Below, one piece after another: positions 24,546-31,658 of a stretch of 42,998 nucleotides of DNA; the first letter of the stretch is position 1, and every line of letters begins with the position of its first letter. Below the pieces are notes generated by a model. It had not been told where the DNA came from. It saw only the letters and a list, made by a program, of their open reading frames with translations, and searched no databases. A program made the position numbers and the translations under genes. This DNA is from an uncultured Mycoplasmatota bacterium (GTDB lineage Bacteria > Bacillota_I > Bacilli_A > RF39 > UBA660), in assembly GCA_946488855.1 (NCBI GenBank), contig CAMLWC010000009.1, positions 1 through 42,998 on the forward strand. Direction: 5' to 3'.

Positions 24546-25205
24546 ATGAAAGTAGTAAAATATTTATTAATTTTAATAATACTATTTATAGTTGGGGTAT
24601 TAGGTATTAATTATTATGTCGTATTAACTAATGAAGATAAAATAATAACAATCGAAGATGCTAAACAATTAGAAGATGTTGATTGTATTTTAGTTTTAGG
24701 TTCAGGTGTTTTAGATAATAAACCAAGACCTATGTTAGAAGATAGAATTTTAACTGGTATTGAATTATATAATAATAATGTATCTAAAAAAATAATTATG
24801 AGTGGCGATCATATGCAAGAAGATTATGATGAAGTAAACGTTATGAAAACATATGCAATTAGTGAGGGAGTACCATCTAGTGATATTTTTATGGATCACG
24901 CAGGAATATCAACCTATGATAGTTTATATCGAGCTAAAGAAATATTTGAAGTAAAAAAAGTAATTATTGTAACTCAAAAATATCATTTATATCGAGCATT
25001 ATATATTGCTAAAAGTTTAGGAATAGAAGCATATGGTGTTAGCTCTAATCTAAGAGATTATCCAGGACAGTTTAAAAGAGAAATAAGAGAAATATTAGCT
25101 CGTGATAAAGATTTTGTTAAAGCATTATTAAAACCTAATTCTACTTATGGTGGCGAAGTTATTCCCGTTAGTGGTGATGGAAATATAACAAATGATAAAA
25201 ACTGA
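24546..25205 (+). CDS. SanA/YdcF-like DUF218 membrane protein
   Basis: 219 residues. One N-terminal membrane anchor (about 4-26) is followed by an extracellular DUF218 domain: DVDCILVLGSGVLDNKPRPMLEDRI, then KKIIMSGDH, then STYDSLYRAKEIF, then VIIVTQKYHLYRALYIAKSLG. SanA/YdcF proteins are linked to envelope integrity and drug exclusion; the biochemical reaction is not firmly known. The ribosome site is AGGTG. Its stop codon lies inside a hairpin shared with the convergent M16 peptidase gene. Confidence 0.88.
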   Translation: MKVVKYLLILIILFIVGVLGINYYVVLTNEDKIITIEDAKQLEDVDCILVLGSGVLDNKPRPMLEDRILTGIELYNNNVSKKIIMSGDHMQEDYDEVNVMKTYAISEGVPSSDIFMDHAGISTYDSLYRAKEIFEVKKVIIVTQKYHLYRALYIAKSLGIEAYGVSSNLRDYPGQFKREIREILARDKDFVKALLKPNSTYGGEVIPVSGDGNITNDKN

Positions 25206-25226
25206 TGAATTAACATCAGTTTTTTG
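25197..25226. terminator. Bidirectional terminator holding both stop codons
   Basis: AAAAACTGATG (25197-25207), loop AATTAA, CATCAGTTTTT (25214-25224). The TGA of the plus-strand sanA-like gene (25203-25205) and the TGA of the minus-strand M16 gene (25216-25218) sit in opposite arms at mirror positions. A and T tracts on either side make it work both ways. Confidence 0.85.
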
Positions 25227-26481
25227 GATTAATTATTAATGTGGTATTATTTTTAAAATCAATTTTTTTAATAAAGTTCATAAAATCTTTATAATTTAAA
25301 TTTTTAATATCATTATATTTATTATCATTAAATTTACCGTATTTTATAATATCACTAGTTATATTACTATTTAAACTAAATATATTTTCTGTCATATAAA
25401 TAATTGAACTTAGCAATACTTTTTTCTTTCTTTCAAAATCTGTTTTCGATATATTTAAATCTTGCATTTCTTTTTTTATTTTATCTAACAATGTTTGGGG
25501 ATTAGTTGATTCTCCTAAAACAAACATTAAAATATAATCAGTACTATCATCAAAATCAACTGCTAAGGTATCATTGATTATTTTTTCTTCTAATAAGTTA
25601 TGGACAAATTCACTAGTAGAAGAAAATTTACAATCAAATAATGTTAATAAATAGAAGATATTTTGAATATTTTTTTCTATTTTTAATTTATAGCATATAG
25701 CACATTTAGGAATACTGACATTTAGTTTTATTTCATCATTTTTTTTAGCAACTTCTTTTGGTTCATTATAAGATTTAATTTTAATTTTTTCTTCTTTTTT
25801 AAATTCTTTTTTATTTTGATTTTCTCTAATTACATTAATAACTTCTTCGGCATCAACATTACCTGTAACTACAACAAACATATTAGAAGGATGATAGAAT
25901 GTGTTATAGCAAGTATATAAATCTTCTTTAGTAATTTTGTTAATATTTTCAATATCACCAATAATTGGATGCTTCATTGGGTGTATTTTAAAAGTATTTT
26001 CAATTATTTTATCATATATCATTGTCCCAGGCATGTCTTGATACATTTTAATTTCTTGAGTTATTATTCCTTTTTCTTTGTCAACATTTTCATCAGTAAA
26101 ATAAGGTGCTTGTACATAATCTAATAACATATCCATATTTTCTTTAAAGAAATTAGGACAAGAGAATAGGTAAGTTGTTTTAGTATAATTTGTATTAGCG
26201 TTACAATCAGCACCTCGTTCACTATAAAATGAAAATATATCAGAACCATCTTCTTGTTCAAACATTTTATGCTCTAGAAAATGGGCAATACCTAAGGGTA
26301 CTTTTATCATTTTATCTTTATCGATTGGTTTAAATTCACTTATATTAGATCCATATTTAGTATTAAAAGTAACATAGATATTATTAACATTTGTTTTAGG
26401 TAAGACAAATATTTCTAAACCATTATCTAATTTTTCATAGAATAAATCTAAATCTAAATTTTTAAAATTAATTTTCTTCAT
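25216..26481 (-). CDS. M16 family zinc metalloprotease, YmfH-like
   Basis: 421 residues. The inverted zinc motif HFLEH (His67, Glu70, His71 from this start) is present, with the downstream acidic segment EKGIITQEIKMYQDMPG supplying a further ligand. Two tandem M16 halves are seen. It is the active partner of an M16 pair like YmfF/YmfH of Bacillus, in which the other half is inactive. Such pairs cut small peptides, and some process bacteriocins. The start at 26481 has GGTG upstream; a GTG at 26490 is within that site. The gene overlaps its partner by 14 bases. Confidence 0.88.
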   Translation of the reverse strand: MKKINFKNLDLDLFYEKLDNGLEIFVLPKTNVNNIYVTFNTKYGSNISEFKPIDKDKMIKVPLGIAHFLEHKMFEQEDGSDIFSFYSERGADCNANTNYTKTTYLFSCPNFFKENMDMLLDYVQAPYFTDENVDKEKGIITQEIKMYQDMPGTMIYDKIIENTFKIHPMKHPIIGDIENINKITKEDLYTCYNTFYHPSNMFVVVTGNVDAEEVINVIRENQNKKEFKKEEKIKIKSYNEPKEVAKKNDEIKLNVSIPKCAICYKLKIEKNIQNIFYLLTLFDCKFSSTSEFVHNLLEEKIINDTLAVDFDDSTDYILMFVLGESTNPQTLLDKIKKEMQDLNISKTDFERKKKVLLSSIIYMTENIFSLNSNITSDIIKYGKFNDNKYNDIKNLNYKDFMNFIKKIDFKNNTTLIINPKN

Positions 26482-27715
26482 TATTTTCACCTTCTAAAAC
26501 GAATATAGTATCCATATTAATTTTTTTATGTAAGTTAATAATATCTTCTTTTGTTACTTTATTAATATTTTCAATTCTTTCATCTAATAAATCATAGTTA
26601 AAATAAATATGACTTTCATACATTCTTAAAATACTTGCTTGATAGTCTTCAATATCTTTTAAGCTGTTAATATAAGTTATTTTAGCTGATTCAATATCGT
26701 TATCGGTAAAATCACCTTTACCCATTTTATTGAATTCTTTTTTGATTAAACTTAAACACTTTTTAACATCATCTTTATTTGTCCCAACTGTAATATATAA
26801 AACATTGTATATTGCTTTAAATGTAGCATTTATACTATAACATAAACTGTTTTTTTCTCTTACTGTTCTAAATAATTTTGAATTAGGACTACCACCTAAA
26901 ATAAAAGTATAAATATATAAAACATATTGTTTTTCAAATTCGGTTAAATCTTTTATTTTATATCCGATATTTAAATTAGTTTGTTCAATTGGTAATGTTT
27001 CTTTTACTTTATTTAATTTAGTTATATTTTGATTTACAAAATGGGATATTCCAGGTCTTTTAATAGTGTTAACATTAAAGTTTTTATTAAATGTTTCAAC
27101 TATACTTTCTTCATCAACATCACCAATTACAAAAATATCTATTAAATCGCTTTTAAGCATTTTTTTATAATATTCAATTAAATTTTCAGGATCTAAATCT
27201 TCTTTATAGCCAACTGAATTATACTCTAATGGAGTGTCTTTACCTAATATTTCAAACATCCTTTGTAAAGAATATCTTTTAGTATTATCTTTTAAAGAAT
27301 CGATTTCATCAGTTACTAATCTTTTAGCTAAATCAAAGTCTTTAAATTTATTGTTTTCAATATTAGGATCAAATATTAAACTTAATAAAAATTCGATTGA
27401 TTTTTTATTCATATCTTTTTCAGTATATTTTTCATTTAAAAAATTACAATTAAAAGAAGTTACAATATAATTTCCCATCAATGAGTTAGAACACCCAATT
27501 CCGATGCCATATAAATTTTCCGTTTCGATATCTAAATCTCTTTTAGTTTTATATGTATTATTTGAATTTAATAATATTTTTCCTAATAAATTACGATAAG
27601 TTATATCTTTTTTTTCTAATAATTTTTTAAAGTTTATTCTAACTGATATTGTTTTAAATTTATCAGTTTTAATGATGTGTAAATTATAAGCTTTATTTGA
27701 ACAATTAAGATACAT
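26468..27715 (-). CDS. M16 family peptidase-like partner, YmfF-like (no zinc motif)
   Basis: 415 residues with the M16 fold features RKRDLDIETENLYGIGIG-like N-half and the conserved GGSPNSKLFRTVREKNSLCYSI block of the C-half. The HxxEH zinc motif is missing, so it is probably the non-catalytic half of the pair with the gene behind it. The start at 27715 is fixed by GGGTGAT seven bases before the ATG (MYLNCSNKAYNLH); a longer frame extending to 27799 has no good ribosome site. On the minus strand a TATAAT lies at plus 27761-27766, a likely -10. Confidence 0.85.
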   Translation of the reverse strand: MYLNCSNKAYNLHIIKTDKFKTISVRINFKKLLEKKDITYRNLLGKILLNSNNTYKTKRDLDIETENLYGIGIGCSNSLMGNYIVTSFNCNFLNEKYTEKDMNKKSIEFLLSLIFDPNIENNKFKDFDLAKRLVTDEIDSLKDNTKRYSLQRMFEILGKDTPLEYNSVGYKEDLDPENLIEYYKKMLKSDLIDIFVIGDVDEESIVETFNKNFNVNTIKRPGISHFVNQNITKLNKVKETLPIEQTNLNIGYKIKDLTEFEKQYVLYIYTFILGGSPNSKLFRTVREKNSLCYSINATFKAIYNVLYITVGTNKDDVKKCLSLIKKEFNKMGKGDFTDNDIESAKITYINSLKDIEDYQASILRMYESHIYFNYDLLDERIENINKVTKEDIINLHKKINMDTIFVLEGENNEEN

Positions 27716-27820
27716 AAAATCACCCTTTCTAGTATGTGAAAAAAATAATATATTAATACTATTATATCTTAAATTTAATAGTTTTGAAAGTAAAAACATA
27801 AAATTTAATTGAGGTGTGAT

Positions 27821-28513
27821 ATGTTAGAATTTTTAAAAAAATTATTTAAAGACTTTTATATTTTTACAGCCGCTTATTCTAATAATGTTTTTCCTGATCC
27901 TTTAACTAAGGAAGAAGAAGAAAGATGTGTGTCATTAATGCATTTAGGAGATAAAGAAGCAAGAAATAAATTAATTGAACATAACTTAAGATTAGTAGCG
28001 CATATCGTAAAAAAATATGATCATAAAAAAAATGATGTTGATGATTTAATTAGTATTGGGACAATTGGCTTAATTAAAGGAGTAGATAGTTTTAGTTATA
28101 AAAAAGGAACAAGGTTAACTACATATGCGGCTAAATGTATTGAAAATGAAATACTTATGTATTATCGAAGTGATAAAAAAAATAGTAAAAATATTAGTTT
28201 AAATGAATCAATTGGGTTTGATAAAGATGGTAATGAAATAACATTTTTAGATATATTAAAGACTCCAAAACCAGATTTTGAAAATGATATTCAAAAAAAA
28301 GATAACATAGTTTTGTTAAAAAAATATTTCAATGTTTTAAATGAAAGAGAAAAAGAAATTATTATTAAAAGATATGGATTAAATAATGAAGAAGAAGTAA
28401 CTCAAAAAGAAATTGCTAAACAACTAGGTATTTCTAGAAGTTATGTATCAAGAATTGAAAAAAGAGCATTAACTAAAATATTTAAAGAATTTAAAATGCA
28501 AAATAAAAATTAA
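27821..28513 (+). CDS. sigK: SigK-like sporulation sigma factor with pro-sequence
   Basis: 230 residues. The body matches SigK: NVFPDPLTKEEEERCVSLM, RNKLIEHNLRLVAHIVKKYD, LISIGTIGLIKGVDSF, TYAAKCIENEILM, LNEREKEIIIKRYGL, and the end QKEIAKQLGISRSYVSRIEKRALTKIF. The first 20 or so residues (LEFLKKLFKDFYIFTAAYSNN) are amphipathic to hydrophobic, like the pro-sequence that SpoIVFB removes in Bacillus. The gene is intact and not split by a skin-type element. SigK drives late mother-cell genes for coat and cortex. The ATG at 27821 follows GAGGTG. It diverges from the M16 pair. Confidence 0.88.
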   Translation: MLEFLKKLFKDFYIFTAAYSNNVFPDPLTKEEEERCVSLMHLGDKEARNKLIEHNLRLVAHIVKKYDHKKNDVDDLISIGTIGLIKGVDSFSYKKGTRLTTYAAKCIENEILMYYRSDKKNSKNISLNESIGFDKDGNEITFLDILKTPKPDFENDIQKKDNIVLLKKYFNVLNEREKEIIIKRYGLNNEEEVTQKEIAKQLGISRSYVSRIEKRALTKIFKEFKMQNKN

Positions 28514-28516
28514 TTA

Positions 28517-28545
28517 TTTACATATAATTAATTTTATGATATAAT
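28517..28545 (+). promoter_or_regulatory. Promoter of the small hydrophobic peptide
   Basis: TTTACA at 28517-28522, 17 bases, TATAAT at 28540-28545, preceded by TGA (extended -10). It predicts an RNA start at 28552 or 28553, exactly where the 5' fold-back arm begins. Confidence 0.75.
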
Positions 28546-28578
28546 TTATATAGGTAATGCAAGATTGTTAGGTATCTA

Positions 28579-28593
28579 CCTCCTGAAAGGAGG
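28579..28593 (+). promoter_or_regulatory. Hairpin that sequesters the Shine-Dalgarno
   Basis: CCTCCT (28579-28584), loop GAA, AGGAGG (28588-28593). The full ribosome site of the 30-residue peptide is paired with its exact complement, nine bases before the ATG, which should keep translation low unless the hairpin opens. Confidence 0.8.
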
Positions 28594-28602
28594 ATTGATA
28601 AA

Positions 28603-28695
28603 ATGACTAAAAAAGATGTATTTATAATAAATATATTTTTATTAATTATAATCATTTTATTAGTAACTCTATTAATCATAATAGAAATAAAATAG
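28603..28695 (+). CDS. 30-residue hydrophobic peptide, candidate type I toxin
   Basis: The peptide begins MTKKD, then consists of one hydrophobic stretch of about 23 residues rich in Ile and Leu (VFIINIFLL, then IIIILLVTLL, then III), and ends EIK. The layout of a positive N-terminus, one span and a polar tail fits small membrane toxins of type I toxin-antitoxin loci and holin-like peptides. It matches no family I can name. An ideal AGGAGG lies nine bases before the ATG but is locked in a hairpin. Promoter, 5'-3' complementarity and a convergent antisense promoter surround it. A tiny housekeeping membrane protein is possible but would not explain these RNA structures. Confidence 0.65.
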   Translation: MTKKDVFIINIFLLIIIILLVTLLIIIEIK

Positions 28696-28803
28696 GATAC
28701 CTAATCATCAACATAGATTAGGTATCTACACACAATTAATAGGTAGATACTTAACTAGCTAAATCAAGCATTACCTTTTTATTATATGATGTAAATCACA
28801 TCT
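28690..28803 (-). ncRNA. Predicted antisense RNA (candidate antitoxin)
   Basis: Transcription from the minus-strand promoter at 28810-28838 would run leftward over the 3' end of the small-peptide RNA. It would stop at the hairpin 28697-28726, which on this strand is followed by a T-rich tail (CTATTTTATTT). The RNA would be fully complementary to the 3' UTR. Through the direct repeat it would also pair 12 bases of the 5' UTR next to the Shine-Dalgarno. The ends are estimates. Confidence 0.5.
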
Positions 28804-28809
28804 ATATAC

Positions 28810-28838
28810 ATAATAACATATTTTTAAGTTAATTTCAA
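28810..28838 (-). promoter_or_regulatory. Convergent promoter for the predicted antisense RNA
   Basis: On the minus strand TTGAAA (plus 28833-28838), 17 bases, TATTAT (plus 28810-28815). A second TATAAT on the same strand at plus 28781-28786 is followed five bases later by the same GGTAATGC that starts the sense RNA, but its -35 is poor. Confidence 0.55.
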
Positions 28839-28913
28839 GTTATATTGATTAAATAAATTAAAAATGTTATAATTACTTTAGAAAATAAGGTTTATAGTAA
28901 TATAGGTGATGAT

Positions 28914-28955
28914 ATGGTAAGTAAAGTATTTGATATAAGTGGACTTAATATTTAA
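28914..28955 (+). CDS. 13-codon open frame, leader or gene remnant
   Basis: ATG at 28914 with GGTGAT five bases upstream, behind the first repeat promoter (-10 at 28868-28873); it encodes MVSKVFDISGLNI and stops at 28953. It reads like the first codons of a normal gene that has been cut off, or a leader peptide. No family can be named. Confidence 0.25.
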   Translation: MVSKVFDISGLNI

Positions 28956-29027
28956 AGATAATATTGTTAAAAAATTATTTATTTGTTTATTAATGTGATA
29001 TACTATTATTAGTTATGGAGGAATTTT

Positions 29028-29822
29028 ATGTTAGATAGAATATTTGATTTAGCTAAAATACAAAATAAGATTACTAATTTTAATGATAACTTAAAAAAAC
29101 AATATTATAATTATTTAATAAATGAATTTGGAACTTTATTTACATTTCATTCTAATCGTATTGAAGGAACAAATATGACTTTAACCCTTAACGATACAAG
29201 AGAAATATTAAATAATACTTATAATTTAGATATTAAAGATAAACATAAGAAAAGAGAGATTAATGAAACCATAAATCATCAAAATGCATTTAAATATATT
29301 TTTGATATATTAAATAAAGATATAGATATTATTGAAGTGATTAAAAATATTCATTTTATTGTTGGTAAAGATATCATAATAAATGCAGGTGAATATAAAA
29401 TAAAAGAAAATTATTTAATAAATAGTAATGGTAAAGAAATAAATTTTACTAAACCTAGTTTAGTTTCTAAAAGAATGGAAGAATTAAAACAAAAATATGA
29501 AAATGATTGGCAAAATTTAACTGTTTTTGAAAGGGCTATTAAATTACATATGGCTATAGTTAATATTCACCCATTTAGTGATGGTAATGGTCGAGTAGCA
29601 CGTCTTATTATGAATTATGAGTTGATAAAAAATAATTATCCGCCAGTTAATATCAATGAAAGTCAAAAATTATCTTATTATGCTGTTATTGAAGAGATAA
29701 ATATTGATACTGATTATCAGAATAATCCATTAGAAATTGGTGATATTAAATTATTTAATGAGACAATTCAACAATTATCAATTATGACATTTAAAAATAT
29801 GCAAAAGTATTTTAAGAATTAA
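29028..29822 (+). CDS. Fic domain protein, class II (self-inhibited)
   Basis: 264 residues. The Fic core HPFSDGNGRVAR (181-192) has the catalytic His181 and the phosphate-binding loop intact. The N-terminal inhibitory motif S42-N43-R44-I45-E46-G47 fits (S/T)xxxE(G/N), with Glu46 expected to block ATP binding until released. Fic proteins usually attach AMP to target hydroxyl groups. The target is unknown, and no separate antitoxin gene is next to it, as expected when the inhibitor is built in. An extended -10 TGA-TATACT at 28999-29004 and GGAGGA before the ATG are seen. It lies between two 25-nt direct repeats. Confidence 0.9.
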   Translation: MLDRIFDLAKIQNKITNFNDNLKKQYYNYLINEFGTLFTFHSNRIEGTNMTLTLNDTREILNNTYNLDIKDKHKKREINETINHQNAFKYIFDILNKDIDIIEVIKNIHFIVGKDIIINAGEYKIKENYLINSNGKEINFTKPSLVSKRMEELKQKYENDWQNLTVFERAIKLHMAIVNIHPFSDGNGRVARLIMNYELIKNNYPPVNINESQKLSYYAVIEEINIDTDYQNNPLEIGDIKLFNETIQQLSIMTFKNMQKYFKN

Positions 29823-29846
29823 GTGCTTAATTTTAAGTGTTTTTTT
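29821..29846 (+). terminator. Probable terminator after the Fic gene
   Basis: AAGTGCTTA (29821-29829), loop ATTT, TAAGTGTTT (29834-29842) with three G-U pairs, then T. The stop codon touches the hairpin. Confidence 0.5.
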
Positions 29847-29873
29847 GCTTAAATAAATTAAAAATGTTATAAT
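29845..29873 (+). promoter_or_regulatory. Promoter of the ABC exporter gene within the right direct repeat
   Basis: TTGCTT at 29845-29850, 17 bases, TATAAT at 29868-29873 with TGT in front (extended -10). The -10 part lies in the repeated 25 bases. Confidence 0.6.
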
Positions 29874-29893
29874 AACTTCTGGAAGTGAGTTTT

Positions 29894-31624
29894 ATGGAAT
29901 TAAAAAGTATATTAAATAATTTTAAAAATACTTGGAAATTTGTTAAAGAAGATAAAAAATATTTAATATTTTTTTTAATTTTTTCTTTAATTTTATGTGG
30001 TATAAGTGTTATAACACCATTATTATCCGCTAAAATGTTGTTATTTTTAACTAATGGATTATTTAAAGATTTAATAAATATTGCTTTAATTATATTAGTT
30101 GTAGAATTAATAAGAAATCTTTTTAATTATTTATATAATGTTTTATTTAATAAATATTCTTTAAAAGCCACTTCAAGAATTCAAGTTAATATTGCTAAGG
30201 AAACTATGAAATTAGAAGTTTCGGAATTAGATAATAATTCATCAGGAGTGTTTATTGATAGAATTAATAATGATACAAGAGAAATAGTAAATATTTTTTC
30301 TGATTTAGGTGATGGCGTAATTGATGTTGTAAGTAATGTTGGTATTTTAATAGCAATTTATTTTATTAATAAAATAATGTTTGTTTATTTTATACTTATG
30401 TTATTAATTATATTTATATTTGAACATTTAAGAATGAAAAAATTTTTTGAATTGGATAAAAAAAGAAGAAAATTAGCCGAAAAAAATACTGGATTAATTA
30501 GTGAATTAATAAGGGGATCTAGAGATATAAAATCTTTAAATGTTGAAAATAATTTTTTAAAAATAGCCGAAGATAAATTAGTTGAATCTAATAATGAAAA
30601 TTATAAAATGCAAAAAGTTAATGCTAAATACAATATTATAACTGCTAGTGTCAAAGATTTTAGTAATCTGTTTTTGATATTTTTAGGCATATTTTTATGT
30701 TTAAATAATTACTTAAGCATATCTAATTTTGTTATTATTTATATGTATAAAGATAGATTATTAGAATTATTAAGATATTGGAGTTTTTTAATTGAATTAG
30801 CTAAAAAATTTAATGTTGCTGCTACAAGAGTATTTGAAATAATCGATAGTGATAAATTTAAAAAAGAAATTTTTGGTGATAAAATACTAGATAAAATTAA
30901 TGGTGATTTTGAATTTAAAGATGTTAGTTTTTCTTATAATGAAGATAAGGTAATACTTAAAAATATTGGTTTTAAAATAAATGCTAATGAAACTGTTGCT
31001 TTTGTTGGTAAAAGCGGTAGTGGTAAATCAACTATATTTAGTTTATTAAATAGATTATATATGATAGATTCAGGCGAAATATTAATTGATAATGTTAATA
31101 TTAATGAATTAACTAAAGATTCAATTAGAAATAACATGTCAATTATTACGCAAAATCCTTATATATTTAATTTTTCAATAAAAGATAATTTAAGATTAGT
31201 TAAAGAAGATGCGACTTTAGATGAGATGATTGAAGTTTGTAAACTTGCTTGCTTACACGATTTTATTATGACTTTAAAAGATGGTTATGATACTATTGTA
31301 GGTGAGGGAGGAATAACTTTATCTGGTGGTCAAAGACAAAGATTAGCAATTGCTAGGGCACTTCTTAAAAAAACGGAAATAATTTTATTTGATGAAGCTA
31401 CTAGCGCTTTAGATAACGAAACTCAAAAAAATATTCAAACTGCTATTAACAATTTAAAAGGAGAGTATACAGTATTAATTATCGCTCATCGATTATCGAC
31501 AGTAATTGATTCTGATAGAATAATAATTATCGATGATGGACAAATATTAGATGAGGGAACTCACGAATTTTTAATTAAAACAAACGAATTTTATAAAAAA
31601 TTATATGAAAAAGAATTAATTTAA
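29894..31624 (+). CDS. ABC exporter half-transporter (homodimer type)
   Basis: 576 residues: six membrane spans (about 20-290), then an ATPase with Walker A GKSGSGKST (375-383), signature LSGGQ (476-480), Walker B with Asp500-Glu501 in ILFDEATSALD, and the switch His in IIAHRLSTV. All catalytic residues are canonical and no partner subunit is adjacent, so it should work as a homodimer. No peptidase domain is fused at the N-terminus. The substrate is unknown; lipid, drug or peptide export is possible. The ATG at 29894 follows GGAAGTGAG; an in-frame GTG at 29885 is within that site. Confidence 0.88.
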   Translation: MELKSILNNFKNTWKFVKEDKKYLIFFLIFSLILCGISVITPLLSAKMLLFLTNGLFKDLINIALIILVVELIRNLFNYLYNVLFNKYSLKATSRIQVNIAKETMKLEVSELDNNSSGVFIDRINNDTREIVNIFSDLGDGVIDVVSNVGILIAIYFINKIMFVYFILMLLIIFIFEHLRMKKFFELDKKRRKLAEKNTGLISELIRGSRDIKSLNVENNFLKIAEDKLVESNNENYKMQKVNAKYNIITASVKDFSNLFLIFLGIFLCLNNYLSISNFVIIYMYKDRLLELLRYWSFLIELAKKFNVAATRVFEIIDSDKFKKEIFGDKILDKINGDFEFKDVSFSYNEDKVILKNIGFKINANETVAFVGKSGSGKSTIFSLLNRLYMIDSGEILIDNVNINELTKDSIRNNMSIITQNPYIFNFSIKDNLRLVKEDATLDEMIEVCKLACLHDFIMTLKDGYDTIVGEGGITLSGGQRQRLAIARALLKKTEIILFDEATSALDNETQKNIQTAINNLKGEYTVLIIAHRLSTVIDSDRIIIIDDGQILDEGTHEFLIKTNEFYKKLYEKELI

Positions 31625-31658
31625 AATAATATAACCATAATAATAAGGGGATGAATAA

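Larger units (their letters stand above)
28568..28731 (+). repeat. 12-nt direct repeat in the 5' and 3' UTR of the small-peptide gene
   Basis: TTAGGTATCTAC occurs at 28568-28579, just before the Shine-Dalgarno hairpin, and again at 28718-28729 in the 3' region. The second copy is also the right arm of an 11-bp hairpin, GATACCTAATC (28697-28707) with GATTAGGTATC (28716-28726). Confidence 0.8.
28553..28775. repeat. Long inverted repeat joining the two ends of the small-peptide transcript
   Basis: GGTAATGC (28553-28560) pairs with GCATTACC (28768-28775). GATT (28563-28566) pairs with AATC (28762-28765) across an AA/AA internal loop. The 15 bases 28567-28581 pair with 28741-28755 with a single G-U, leaving a 6-base bulge at 28756-28761. 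Directly after 28775 comes TTTTT, so the right arm also ends as a terminator. Together that is 27 paired bases between the 5' and 3' ends of one short RNA. Confidence 0.85.
28849..29873 (+). repeat. 25-nt perfect direct repeats flanking the Fic gene
   Basis: Bases 28849-28873 and 29849-29873 are identical and exactly 1000 bases apart. Each copy ends in TGT-TATAAT and has TTGATT or TTGCTT 17 bases before it, so each is also a promoter. The first copy is followed by a 13-codon frame, the second by the ABC exporter gene. Confidence 0.85.

Noticed and set aside
28603-28695. Fst-family toxin assignment by name
   Set aside because: The peptide has the right size and the locus the right plan, but the conserved Fst core with proline and the charged tail is missing, so no family name is given.
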